Below are positions 35,244 through 44,202 of a stretch of DNA of 64,000 nt, one piece after another. How positions within the stretch are numbered: position 1 is the stretch's first letter; each line of letters opens with the position of its first letter. Both the position numbers and the translations under genes were made by a program. This stretch comes from Natronocalculus amylovorans (GTDB taxonomy: Archaea > Halobacteriota > Halobacteria > Halobacteriales > Haloferacaceae), in the NCBI RefSeq assembly GCF_023638035.1, contig NZ_JAKRVX010000002.1, forward strand, positions 496,001-560,000, written 5' to 3'. Below the pieces are notes generated by a model, which did no database searches, was not told the DNA's origin, and saw nothing but the letters and a program-made list of their open reading frames with translations.

Positions 35244-35975
35244 ATGACTCGTGTCCTCGGAAGTACACAGGAGGTGCCCCCACGTGATGCTCTCCCGTGG
35301 TGGATCGCACCGGTTCCAAAAGCGATCGAAGACCTCGGGCTTCGGCTCGTATGGCTCATTGTTGCGATCAACATTGGTGGAACCGCGTTCGGATTCTGGT
35401 ACTATCGATTCCAGTTCACTGAAACGCCAATGAGCATGTGGATTTTTGTCCCCGATAGCCCGATGGCGACGCTGTTTATTGCGATCGCCTTCGGACTCTG
35501 GGCTGTTGGTCGATCAAACGACTATGTGACTGCGCTTGCATTCTTTGGCAATATTAAACTTGGGCTATGGACGCCATGGGTGCTTGCAGCCTTTTTTGAG
35601 GCGTTCTTCGGGCTCAATGGCCCGCTTATGTACGGCTTTCTCTTTGTGAGTCATCTCGCAATGGTCGTACAAGCGTTTGTGCTCCACCGAATCACTGATT
35701 TCCCGGTCAAAGCCGTCGCAGTCGCACTTGCATGGTACACGATCGACCTGACTGTGGACTACTTTATTCCGATCGTTGGACAGCCTGCAGCAGCGGATTT
35801 CCTCGCGGTACAACCACACCACACCCGGATTCCGGTCCTGTATGACACGATCATTATCGGTGGTGCAAATGCGTTTCAAATCGCAGCGTGGGGAGCGGTG
35901 ATACTGACAATTGTGCCGCTCTTTTTTGCACTCGCAACGCGGGTACAAAAGCTCGAATCCCGACAGTCGCAGTAA
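35244..35975 (+). CDS. DUF1405 family membrane protein
   Basis: A 243-residue protein with about six helices. The conserved pattern is NIGGTAFGFWYYRFQFTETP after helix 1, WIFVPDSPMATLFIAIAFGLW, and NIKLGLWTPWVLAAFFEAF. This matches DUF1405, found in Bacillus (YpjA) and many haloarchaea. The role is unknown. The ATG at 35244 gives a soluble N-terminus of about 30 residues. It is divergent from the prolyl oligopeptidase gene and is followed 41 bp later by the enolase-superfamily gene. Confidence 0.85.
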   Translation: MTRVLGSTQEVPPRDALPWWIAPVPKAIEDLGLRLVWLIVAINIGGTAFGFWYYRFQFTETPMSMWIFVPDSPMATLFIAIAFGLWAVGRSNDYVTALAFFGNIKLGLWTPWVLAAFFEAFFGLNGPLMYGFLFVSHLAMVVQAFVLHRITDFPVKAVAVALAWYTIDLTVDYFIPIVGQPAAADFLAVQPHHTRIPVLYDTIIIGGANAFQIAAWGAVILTIVPLFFALATRVQKLESRQSQ

Positions 35976-35987
35976 CAGTCACTTTTG

Positions 35988-35995
35988 TTTAAATA
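35988..35995 (+). promoter_or_regulatory. TATA box of the enolase-superfamily gene
   Basis: TTTAAATA is centred about 25 nt before the ATG at 36017, the spacing expected when transcription starts at or next to the start codon. This suggests a leaderless mRNA separate from the DUF1405 gene upstream. Confidence 0.55.
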
Positions 35996-36016
35996 ATTCC
36001 CGGCAGTATATGTTCT

Positions 36017-37075
36017 ATGGCGACCTACGACTCCCTTGCAGACCTCCCGCTCTCTCTCGAATCGATCGACCGAAAAACACAATCAGCCGATACAACAAGC
36101 GATTTTGTTCGCTGGACGACGACATTCGAATTCAGCGGCGCTGGTGTCACCGGTCGTGGTGAAGACGTAACGTATGATACACCAGATCATGAAGCGCTTG
36201 CGGATGCACCCGATACCGTATTCGATGAGTTGCATGGCGAGTGGACGATCGACACATTCTCCGCTGCAGTTTCCGAACTGAATCTGTTTCCAACGAAAGA
36301 GCCGGAACGAAGCGGCTCGGTGAACTACAGACAGTGGGCTCTTGAGAGTGCAGCCCTCGATCTAGCACTTGAACAGGCAGATACGAATCTGGGTAGCGTG
36401 GTTGCAAAGCCATACAATCCCGTTCGTTTTGTTGCGAGTACGCGGCTTGGATCGCCGCCAACAACCGATCGGCTCACTGATCTCCGGGAGGCAGTGCCGG
36501 AGACTGAATTTAAGCTTGATCCGACAGATGAGTGGGACGACGCGATAATCGACGAGATACAGGCGATCGGTGGCATCAGAATCTTCGATCTCAAAGGCTG
36601 GTACAAGGGAACCGAGGTCGATCAAGAGCCCGACCCGGTGTTGTATCAACAGCTTGTAGAACAGTTCCCGAACACGATCATCGAAGATGCTGCATTCACT
36701 CCCGAGACGACAGCACTCCTTGAATCGTATGCGAGCCAACTCTCGTTTGACTATCCGATCAACAGCGTCGATGATATCAAATCGATGCCGATCGAGCCGG
36801 AGTGGATAAACATCAAACCGTCTCGATTTGGTTCGCTACAGTCGCTGTTTGCGACGATCGACTACTGCAACGAAAATGACATCGAAATGTATGGTGGTGG
36901 GCAGTTCGAGCTTGGTGTTGGGCGCGATCACATCCAGACGCTTGCCTCACTGTGGTATCCAGATACGCCAAACGATGTGGCCCCAAGCGTCTACAACGAT
37001 CCGGATTCCGAGACGGAGCTCCCAGCGAGCCCGATCGTACCGACTGCTGAACCGATCGGCTTCTCAATTCAATAG
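36017..37075 (+). CDS. Enolase-superfamily protein (muconate-lactonizing-like)
   Basis: A 352-residue protein with an N-terminal capping domain (about 1-135) and a TIM barrel. In barrel order it shows a Lys in EFKLDP (strand 2), Asp in IRIFDLKGWYKG (strand 3), Glu in NTIIEDAAF (strand 4), Asp in LSFDYPINSVDDI (strand 5) and Lys in INIKPSRFGSLQ (strand 6). The metal ligands and general bases of the muconate/racemase branch therefore appear kept. GGGQFELGVGRDH late in the barrel fits the same branch. The substrate cannot be assigned; candidates include racemases, dehydratases or o-succinylbenzoate-synthase-like enzymes. Confidence 0.78.
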   Translation: MATYDSLADLPLSLESIDRKTQSADTTSDFVRWTTTFEFSGAGVTGRGEDVTYDTPDHEALADAPDTVFDELHGEWTIDTFSAAVSELNLFPTKEPERSGSVNYRQWALESAALDLALEQADTNLGSVVAKPYNPVRFVASTRLGSPPTTDRLTDLREAVPETEFKLDPTDEWDDAIIDEIQAIGGIRIFDLKGWYKGTEVDQEPDPVLYQQLVEQFPNTIIEDAAFTPETTALLESYASQLSFDYPINSVDDIKSMPIEPEWINIKPSRFGSLQSLFATIDYCNENDIEMYGGGQFELGVGRDHIQTLASLWYPDTPNDVAPSVYNDPDSETELPASPIVPTAEPIGFSIQ

Positions 37076-37161
37076 TATCAAGCTATTGTTGATTACTGGT
37101 GATTACTAAGAGCTTAAACTCGCTCTCGGAGCGGCCTCAGTAGCTATACACAACAAAATAA

Positions 37162-37189
37162 ACATTTTTGATAGCCGCAATAAAAATGT
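37162..37189. repeat. 8-bp inverted repeat upstream of the Tat lipoprotein gene
   Basis: ACATTTTT (37162-37169) and AAAAATGT (37182-37189) form a perfect inverted repeat with a 12-nt loop. It sits inside a very AT-rich 170-bp gap between the enolase-superfamily gene and the lipoprotein start at 37246. It could be the terminator of the former or an operator of the latter. An outer ACAA/TTGT pair extends the symmetry with mismatches. Confidence 0.5.
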
Positions 37190-37245
37190 GAATTGTCAGA
37201 CATATAGGAAAGCTTATCATTACACCTCGCTTTTCATGTTCGATA

Positions 37246-38739
37246 ATGAATCCACAGAGACCGGGCGGTGGCGAACAAGGCATGCTACATGGCAACATCA
37301 GTCGTCGCCATCTCCTTACAGCAACCGGTCTCATCGCTCTTGGAAGCATGAGCGGCTGTCTCGGCCGTGCTGCATCTGTTGCAACGAATACGGGTGCATC
37401 CCCTGCAGCGATGTTCGGGGGCGTTCGAGACGATCGCCTGACCGCGGCGACACCCAACGACACCCTGCTATTTCTACCAACTGTGCGTGTCGAAGAACAG
37501 TTTGTCTCAGGAGAGGTTGAGCTTGAAGCATGGATGACGAACACATCTTTTACGGCCAAAGCTAACGACTACAACTCGGTTCGCTCAAACAAACGAAGAA
37601 GCAGCATTAGCGAAGAGTTAATTGAGGAGGATGATGCCGACTCGGATGACGACTCGCAAACGCATCTCCGTCGATCAATTGAACGGTTACAATCGCTAAC
37701 CGGTGCGAGCGATGACGAGATACGGGCAATGTACGAGTATCTCGAAGAAGAGCCGGTGATAAGCGAGCGAACGGTTATTACACTTCCAGATGCGCGGGTA
37801 CCGCGCGGTGGGCCAACACTCGAAGAGTTGATTACCCCAGATCGAATTATCCAGTTCGTCACTGGCCGAATCGATGACGAGGGGAAAGTATACTCGTGGG
37901 GGCGAAGTCCAGCCTCAATGGCTTTCGAAGACGACGCGGACTATGACGATGCGTCTTGTGAACAGAACGCTTCTCGAGGAGGGCTCTCGAGTGCAGATCA
38001 GGTGTACTGTTGGGGATCTACCTCCAGCACGGCGATATCAAGTCCGATTCACACATATGGCAGCCTCGAAGTGATTCAAACGAACGCCGGAGTCGGTATA
38101 ATAAACACACCACCAGTAGCAACCGACGAGAAGTCAAAGATTGGCGTCACACCCGATGGAGAACAGATTGATGGTAATCGTTTAGATGAGTGGGGCCGAG
38201 AGTATGGGTCCGCATCATCCACATCCGCTTTTGTCTGTCAGGTACTCGTCCAACCGGAAGGATGCCCATGCCCGTTCCCAGCATTGCTACATGTCCAACG
38301 ACACAAAAACAACGATCAATACGTCTACTCGTGTGGATGGGTAATCGATGATTCGTGTCTGTATGAGAACTCGACAACCGTCTTAACCGCTACTCGTGGG
38401 CGGGGTGGGGGTGCAGGAAAAGCGGTGTTCGTTGACATTTCACTCTCAGATGGAAGAGATATTACCGGCGACACAATCAAGCGCTTGTTACCAGACGATG
38501 TGTTGCCCATTGGGTCACAGCTGTTCTCTGGGGCGCTACGTGATGCAGAAGAAATAGGGGTGCTTCCAGATAGTGAGTTTGCAGAAACTGTTGCTCAAAC
38601 AGCCTCAGTTCGTGATACCGATATTCACTGTGTAGCCACACCGTTCGATGGTTCATATTTACATCTCGTGGATGACGGGAATACAGCGAACACTGTAAAA
38701 TTCAAAGCGGGGGCCGAGCTATCGAAGAGCGTCAATTAA
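37246..38739 (+). CDS. Tat-exported lipoprotein, cysteine-rich, unknown function
   Basis: A 497-residue predicted surface lipoprotein. ISRRHLLTATGLIALGSMSG is a twin-arginine signal, followed by Cys (about 38) in a lipobox, so it is likely exported folded and lipid-anchored. The mature part is acidic. It carries about eight further cysteines, unusual for a haloarchaeon: SCEQ, VYCWG, FVCQ, GCPCPF, YSCGW, SCLYE, HCVA. A motif like YxWG recurs (KVYSWGRS, QVYCWGST, YSCGW). No enzyme signature was recognised. The gene and its upstream region are AT-richer than the surroundings. An alternative start is the ATG at 37282. Confidence 0.75.
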   Translation: MNPQRPGGGEQGMLHGNISRRHLLTATGLIALGSMSGCLGRAASVATNTGASPAAMFGGVRDDRLTAATPNDTLLFLPTVRVEEQFVSGEVELEAWMTNTSFTAKANDYNSVRSNKRRSSISEELIEEDDADSDDDSQTHLRRSIERLQSLTGASDDEIRAMYEYLEEEPVISERTVITLPDARVPRGGPTLEELITPDRIIQFVTGRIDDEGKVYSWGRSPASMAFEDDADYDDASCEQNASRGGLSSADQVYCWGSTSSTAISSPIHTYGSLEVIQTNAGVGIINTPPVATDEKSKIGVTPDGEQIDGNRLDEWGREYGSASSTSAFVCQVLVQPEGCPCPFPALLHVQRHKNNDQYVYSCGWVIDDSCLYENSTTVLTATRGRGGGAGKAVFVDISLSDGRDITGDTIKRLLPDDVLPIGSQLFSGALRDAEEIGVLPDSEFAETVAQTASVRDTDIHCVATPFDGSYLHLVDDGNTANTVKFKAGAELSKSVN

Positions 38740-38765
38740 GTAGAATGAGGGTTCTTAATCTGATT

Positions 38766-40556
38766 TTATTTACCCCAGAATGGGTCACGGCTGCGTTGTT
38801 TGCTGAGATAGCCCGAAAGCGCCTCCAACTCATCCGCTGGAATCTCGTCTCGAAGCTCTTGTTCAAGAATTTTTGCGTGTTTTTCAGGAAGTTCGATCCA
38901 CAGTTCGTCACCTTCGTCGATCTGGCGGCCAACAGTTGGGCCGTCGATCGCAACGCTCACACGCGTTCCTGCACGAGCCTGCGAGACGTCGTCTCCCTGC
39001 TCTTGGATTCCTGAAAGCTCACCAACACGCTGTGGCTCGTTGTTTTCGAATTTGACGACGCGCATGTTGTTTTTCATCGTCCCGGACATCACCTCGACAC
39101 CAACCACCGCTGGGTTGGACTGTCTGAAAACGTGATCTTCGAGCACTCGGAATCGTGCCGGGCGAACGATTTTGTCCAAGATTGTCTCCTGTTGGGCGCG
39201 CTTGAGTTCCTCAACAAAGCCTTCATACTCCTCAATCAGCTGGTAGATGACATCATCGTTGAACAGCCGAACATCCGAGTTCTCGAGTTCTCGCTCAGCG
39301 TTCGAGAGCACGTCCACATTGAATCCAAGAATGACTTTCTCCTCCGGCTGGTTTGCGGTTCCTGCGACTGCAACATCTCGTGGGGCAATGTCTCCGACCT
39401 CGGCACGCAGAATTGGGACTTCTGCCTCTTTTAGTGCGTTTGCCATCGCTTCGAGACTACCAAGTGTGTCTGCTTTGACAACAACACCGTTGTCTTCGGT
39501 CTCGACCTCAATCTCTGCGAGCTCGCTTTCGACCGCTTCGATAACATCCGCAAGCGGTTGGTCGCGCACAACTCGAACTGGGGCACCCGCGATCGCATCA
39601 TCGAGATCCGGTGCGGCGATCTTCACACCGGCTGCCGCGCCAACCTCTTCGACACGATCGAATCGCTTCTCAACACGGATCTCTGCGTTTGGACGCGGCT
39701 GCAAGAGTGCACGGATTTCGGTGACGATCGGCTCGTCTTTTCCACCGACAACGATCGTATCTCCCTCACGGATAATCCCATCGTAGACAACAACATCGAG
39801 CGTCGAGCCAAACCCTCGCTCCTCTTTGACCTCGAGGACAGTCCCTTTCCCTGGACCGCCAACATCGATTTCCATCTCCTCTTTCATGAACCGCTGGGAC
39901 AGCCCCATCAACACAGCAAGGAGATCGGGAACACCCTCACCCGTGAGCGCTGAAACTGGAATTACACCAATATTTCGCTGGAAATTTTGAACCCGCCAGT
40001 AGAGGTCGGCCGAGAAACCAGCATCAGAGAGCTCACCAATAATTCGGTAGAGGTTCTCATCAAGTCGCTTTCGAGCGTTATCGCTTTGCCCATCATAGCT
40101 CGGCTTGATTGGCGAGTCCGGGTTCGGATTCCACCCGGGCGTTGTATCGGCTTTGTTTGCTGCAACGACAAATGGCGTTCCAGTCCGTCTGAGAATGTCA
40201 ATTGCTTCCTCAGTTTGTGGCTGGAAGCCATCGTTGACATCGACAACAAGAATGGCGATGTCTGCGAGCGCGCCACCACGCGATCGGAGCGTCGAAAACG
40301 AGTGGTGTCCCGGTGTATCAATGAAGAGCAATCCAGGCAGGTCGAAGTCCTCGACCTTGACGAGATCGCCGGCCATCTCGGAGACAGTTTCAAGCGGTAC
40401 GGCAGTGGCACCGATATGTTGGGTAATCGCGCCGGCTTCGCCCTCGCTCACGGCAGAGCCTCGAATCTTATCTAAGAGACTCGTTTTCCCGTGATCGACG
40501 TGGCCAAGGACCGCAACGATCGGTGTACGAAGTGATGAAGATGAATTGTCGGACAT
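38766..40556 (-). CDS. infB: Translation initiation factor IF-2/aIF5B
   Basis: The GTPase promoting subunit joining during initiation. It is 596 residues from the ATG at 40556. GTPase motifs: GHVDHGKTSLLD (G1), DTPGHHSFSTLRSRGG (G3) and AANKADTTPGW (G4). Domain 2 (GGPGKGTVLEVKEERGFG) and domains 3 and 4 follow, ending QRSRDPFWGK. There is no long N-terminal extension, unlike eukaryotic eIF5B. The gene is separated from the divergent PRC-nob1 pair by the antiporter gene. Confidence 0.97.
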   Translation of the reverse strand: MSDNSSSSLRTPIVAVLGHVDHGKTSLLDKIRGSAVSEGEAGAITQHIGATAVPLETVSEMAGDLVKVEDFDLPGLLFIDTPGHHSFSTLRSRGGALADIAILVVDVNDGFQPQTEEAIDILRRTGTPFVVAANKADTTPGWNPNPDSPIKPSYDGQSDNARKRLDENLYRIIGELSDAGFSADLYWRVQNFQRNIGVIPVSALTGEGVPDLLAVLMGLSQRFMKEEMEIDVGGPGKGTVLEVKEERGFGSTLDVVVYDGIIREGDTIVVGGKDEPIVTEIRALLQPRPNAEIRVEKRFDRVEEVGAAAGVKIAAPDLDDAIAGAPVRVVRDQPLADVIEAVESELAEIEVETEDNGVVVKADTLGSLEAMANALKEAEVPILRAEVGDIAPRDVAVAGTANQPEEKVILGFNVDVLSNAERELENSDVRLFNDDVIYQLIEEYEGFVEELKRAQQETILDKIVRPARFRVLEDHVFRQSNPAVVGVEVMSGTMKNNMRVVKFENNEPQRVGELSGIQEQGDDVSQARAGTRVSVAIDGPTVGRQIDEGDELWIELPEKHAKILEQELRDEIPADELEALSGYLSKQRSRDPFWGK

Positions 40557-40666
40557 GGAACACACCCCAAAGAAGTCTTTGCTGTGTGAAAATCGGCCAT
40601 TCGAGTTAAGTGTTTCAACTCACCGGTTGTATGCATACGTATACCGAGGCAAAAATCTCGTCTGGG

Positions 40667-42520
40667 TTACTCGTGGGGATGGAATCGCCGAACGGCTTTA
40701 TTGACAGATTCTGACTGCCCAAGGAACGTGATTCGATCGCCGGATTGGATCACTTCATCTGCCGTTGGAACATGTGTTTCACCATTTCGTCCGATGACAG
40801 CAACAATACAGCCATCAGGGATCTCTGCATTTAGCTCTCTAATGCTCTGGCCAACAAGGTCATCAGCGGTAACGGTGACCTCTTGGACATCGTGGCCGTC
40901 ACCAAGCTCGTTCATCCAGTGTGAAATTGCAGGCCGTTCAATTTCGTTGTCGATCGACCATGCCGTCGCAAGCGAGGCGTCGATCGCCCGCACATCTAAT
41001 GCATCAAACGCATCTACATTATCAGGATCATTCACTCGAGCAAACACAGATGCGATATTGAATTTTGTCTTTGCGAGCTGTGAAATCAGCAGGTTTGTAT
41101 TATCATCACCGGTGACTGCAACAACGATCTTTGCGTTCTCGATCCGAGCATCTTTGAGAACGGACACATCGGTTCCATCACCCTCGATCGCATGGAAGCC
41201 ATCCGCTTGTAACTGTTCGACAACAGGGGGGTTTGTATCAACGACAACGACATTTTCGCCTCGGTTCTCCAGTCGTGTGGCAAGTGCCCGGCCGACCCGG
41301 CCACCACCGATAAGTATTGTAGGCATTGGAATCACATCAAGCCACTCTGCAATCTGTCTTGCAAGTCCAGCTTGAAGAACAACAGTTACAAAAATCAATA
41401 AAAAGATCGTCCCGACCAGTGTCTGTGCCTCTGCAAACTGGCCTGCGGCCTGAAGTTCGATCGCAAACAGCGTCGCGACGCTTGCAGGGATAATCCCACG
41501 TGGGCCGACGACGCTCAAAAAGTACACTTCATTCCGACTGAACTGTGGGTCCCGTGTTGAGAGAAAGACTGCGATCGGTCGAATAAGCAATGTCACCGAA
41601 ACGACGACCGCAAGCCCGGCAATCCCTAAATCAACCAACGCATCAAAATCAACCAAGGCAGCCAGCGAAATGAACACGAATGAGAGAACGATAAGTGTCA
41701 GATCTCGAGCAAAGCTGTCGATCGATTCTTCATGTTTGAGCCCACTGTTTCCAAGTACAAATCCACAGGCTGCAGCAGCAGCAACGCCGGTCTCAGGGAG
41801 GACACCTTCAGAAAGCCCGTATGAAAGAAGCGCACCCGCGAGGACGACAAAGCGAGCAATCTGCGGGGCATCGTTTGCAGGCATCTTGAGCCAACCAAGG
41901 AGTGATCGGACCGCAATTGCGATCCCCATGCCGATTGAGATCCCAACTGCAAGCCGGAGTAGCAGTCCGCCAGGAATACCCATGATATTTGACTCTAAGA
42001 CAAGGAACTCAAAGAGGACGATCGCAAGTACCGCAGCGGTAACATCGTTGATGATTCCCTCTGCCTCCATTGCAGTTTGAACGTGTTCACGAACCCGAAC
42101 CACATCCAAGATTGGTGTAATGACTGTCGGGCCGGTTGCAATCAATAATGCACCAATGACAAATGCAATCCCCCACGAGGTGTCGAGAAAGAACCGGACG
42201 GTGAGAGCAGTTCCAATAAGCATCCCTGCGGCACCGATCGTTGACAGCCCAATAACGGTGTTTTTTGTTCGAGCAAGTTTTTTCCGACGAAGTTGGAACG
42301 CACCATCGAAGACAATAATTGCGACACTCAATCCAACGATCGTTGACAGCCCATCGCCGAAGGTGTCGACCGTGATGAGTCCAACACCGAGTGGACCCAA
42401 TGCGACACCGATGATAATCAAAAATAGGACACTGGGGACCTGTACCCGTTTCGCGAATACTTGTGCACCAATCCCAAGTGCAAAAATGAGGGTAACGATC
42501 GGCAGTAATGATGCTTCCAC
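40667..42520 (-). CDS. Cation:proton antiporter (CPA1/NhaP type) with TrkA-N and TrkA-C domains
   Basis: A 617-residue transporter. Residues about 1-395 carry about twelve helices with the CPA core (GVALGPLGVG, IATGPTVITPILDVVR, EGIINDVTAAVLAIVLFE). Residues about 400-530 are a TrkA-N Rossmann domain (ILIGGGRVGRALATRLENRG), and about 535-617 are a TrkA-C ligand domain (VTADDLVGQSIRELNAEIPDG). It exchanges Na+ or K+ for H+, with NAD(H) or nucleotide gating likely, for ion and pH balance in high salt. It starts with GTG at 42520. The ion specificity is not resolved. Confidence 0.9.
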   Translation of the reverse strand: MEASLLPIVTLIFALGIGAQVFAKRVQVPSVLFLIIIGVALGPLGVGLITVDTFGDGLSTIVGLSVAIIVFDGAFQLRRKKLARTKNTVIGLSTIGAAGMLIGTALTVRFFLDTSWGIAFVIGALLIATGPTVITPILDVVRVREHVQTAMEAEGIINDVTAAVLAIVLFEFLVLESNIMGIPGGLLLRLAVGISIGMGIAIAVRSLLGWLKMPANDAPQIARFVVLAGALLSYGLSEGVLPETGVAAAAACGFVLGNSGLKHEESIDSFARDLTLIVLSFVFISLAALVDFDALVDLGIAGLAVVVSVTLLIRPIAVFLSTRDPQFSRNEVYFLSVVGPRGIIPASVATLFAIELQAAGQFAEAQTLVGTIFLLIFVTVVLQAGLARQIAEWLDVIPMPTILIGGGRVGRALATRLENRGENVVVVDTNPPVVEQLQADGFHAIEGDGTDVSVLKDARIENAKIVVAVTGDDNTNLLISQLAKTKFNIASVFARVNDPDNVDAFDALDVRAIDASLATAWSIDNEIERPAISHWMNELGDGHDVQEVTVTADDLVGQSIRELNAEIPDGCIVAVIGRNGETHVPTADEVIQSGDRITFLGQSESVNKAVRRFHPHE

Positions 42521-42664
42521 GGTAATACCAATTGTATATTAATTATCAGAGAAGATAAATATACGGCCAGCAGGTATCTCGGCACCAGTTGGGGTTTCAA
42601 ACGTACGTAACGATTACTGTGAGTACACGAGAAAGATTGTCGCTGCGTCAGACGGTCCATGGTG

Positions 42665-42672
42665 TTTATATA
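42665..42672 (+). promoter_or_regulatory. TATA box of the PRC-barrel/nob1 operon
   Basis: TTTATATA is centred about 26 nt before the ATG at 42695, which indicates a leaderless operon mRNA. No other strong box is seen in the 174-bp divergent gap to the antiporter start. Confidence 0.6.
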
Positions 42673-42694
42673 ATTTCAACCGAATACGCCCAAT

Positions 42695-42940
42695 ATGGTC
42701 GACATACTCGCAGAAAACCTCTCGGGGAAGTCTGTCATGGGGGCAGACGGCACTGAGCTTGGTGATTTGTACAATATTACGATGGACCTGAAAACCGGCG
42801 CGCTCGACAATCTCCTCGTCTCACCAAACGAGGGGATCATTCCAACGAATCACGGATTCTCCACAGACGAGACAGGACGGATCCAGATTCCGGTCCAGTC
42901 AGTACAGGCAGTGAAAGATTATATTGTTGTTGCTCGTTAA
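42695..42940 (+). CDS. PRC-barrel domain protein
   Basis: An 81-residue single PRC-barrel (FAENLSGKSVMGADGTELGDLYNI-like opening at residues 5-28, QIPVQSVQAVKDYIVV at the end). PRC barrels bind RNA or other proteins in RNA maturation (RimM) and photosynthetic complexes. The following nob1 gene begins at the very next base, so the pair is translationally coupled. A role in ribosome maturation alongside Nob1 is inferred from this conserved archaeal pairing. Confidence 0.9.
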   Translation: MVDILAENLSGKSVMGADGTELGDLYNITMDLKTGALDNLLVSPNEGIIPTNHGFSTDETGRIQIPVQSVQAVKDYIVVAR

Positions 42941-43399
42941 ATGCATATTCTCGATTCGTCCGCGTTTATTCACGAGTATCACACCAACGAGCCAACGGCT
43001 TCGATCCCGCTTGTTCGAGATGAGCTTGAAGGCGAACATGCCTTCCGGTTTGATGCAGATGAGGGTGCTGGAATGCACATACACATCCCTGCGGAGGGCA
43101 CTGTGGAAAAAATCGGCCGGGCGGCAGCCGAAACAGGTGATGCAGACGTCCTTTCTGACACAGATACACGGCTGTTAGCCGCAGCATTTGAACTCGATGG
43201 AACGCTCGTCACTGATGACTATGCAATGCAGAACGTTGCAGAGCATCTTGGCATCGCTGTCGAAGTGATCGCCCAGGATGGAATCGCCGAAGAGCGCGCA
43301 TGGATTTTCCAATGTGCGGGCTGTGGCCGAGAGTACGATGAAAAACACGAGCGCTGTCCAATCTGTGGCAGCGAGCTTACTCGAAAGAATCCAAACTGA
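42941..43399 (+). CDS. nob1: Nob1-type rRNA endonuclease (PIN domain plus zinc ribbon)
   Basis: A 152-residue ribosome-biogenesis nuclease that trims the 3' end of 16S rRNA. The PIN domain (about 1-110) shows the acidic residues Asp5 (HILDSSAFIHEY), Asp73/Asp75 region (SDTDTRLLAAAFEL) and TLVTDDYAMQNVA. The zinc ribbon (about 118-145) reads FQCAGCGREYDEKHERCPICGSEL. Length and order match archaeal Nob1. It is directly joined to the PRC-barrel gene. Confidence 0.95.
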   Translation: MHILDSSAFIHEYHTNEPTASIPLVRDELEGEHAFRFDADEGAGMHIHIPAEGTVEKIGRAAAETGDADVLSDTDTRLLAAAFELDGTLVTDDYAMQNVAEHLGIAVEVIAQDGIAEERAWIFQCAGCGREYDEKHERCPICGSELTRKNPN

Positions 43400-43408
43400 A
43401 CTGACGGC

Positions 43409-44149
43409 TTAGGCGACACCGATCGCCGACAGATACTGTAGCCCAAATATCACAGCGTTGTGTACCCCGTGGACGAGTGCGGGGACAACAACATTTTGCG
43501 TACGTTCATAGAGGTAGCCGAGGACAACACCAAGGAGCGTTATCAAGGCGATCGTCGCCCACTGCTGGCCAGTATCACCAACAATTGCGGGAAGGTGAAT
43601 AACGCCGAAAATAACCGTTGCCAGTAAAATTGCTGGCCACGCGCCCCATGTTTCACGAAGCCGAGTTTGGACCACACCTCGGAATAAGAGTTCCTCTGCC
43701 GGTCCAACAAGCAGGATCGAAATAACGATCATTGCAAGAAAGTAGTCAGGATTCCCGAGTCCAGCGGTAACTGCTCTGTTCGCACCGGTTGAGATACCGA
43801 TCGTATCTAATACCACCGTGAGCCCGATCTGTGCACCAAGCAGGCCGATCGTCCCTGCAATAACAATACCCCACTGGCGAGCCGTTGGTACGCCGAGTTT
43901 GAGTGTCTCCCAGCGATCGGTCGTTCGGAGATACCAGAACACAACAATACCAAACGCAAGGAACTGTACAACAGTCCCAAGCAGCTGCGAACCGGTGCTT
44001 TCCGCATCAAATATGCCTGCATCGACTGCGGTTCCTTGGATTGCGATAACTGCGATGCTCGCAAAAAAGAGCGCACCGAGGACGATTAAAATCCCCTCAA
44101 TGAGTGTCTGCGCTCGTGTTACCGTCTGGGACCCATCGGATTCCGCCAT
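43409..44149 (-). CDS. CPBP-family intramembrane metalloprotease
   Basis: A 246-residue membrane protein of the CAAX-prenyl-protease/bacteriocin-processing (Abi) family. The signature EELLFRGVVQTRL is present, with later metal-binding His motifs FGVIHLPAI and VHGVHNAVIFG. About seven helices. Substrates of archaeal members are unknown; roles in protein maturation or self-immunity are known elsewhere. It converges on nob1 with 9 bp between the stops. Confidence 0.88.
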   Translation of the reverse strand: MAESDGSQTVTRAQTLIEGILIVLGALFFASIAVIAIQGTAVDAGIFDAESTGSQLLGTVVQFLAFGIVVFWYLRTTDRWETLKLGVPTARQWGIVIAGTIGLLGAQIGLTVVLDTIGISTGANRAVTAGLGNPDYFLAMIVISILLVGPAEELLFRGVVQTRLRETWGAWPAILLATVIFGVIHLPAIVGDTGQQWATIALITLLGVVLGYLYERTQNVVVPALVHGVHNAVIFGLQYLSAIGVA

Positions 44150-44202
44150 TCGCCCGGTAGTATGTGCTGTGGCGTGTTAGCGGCTCCGATCTTTCTCGTC
44201 TC

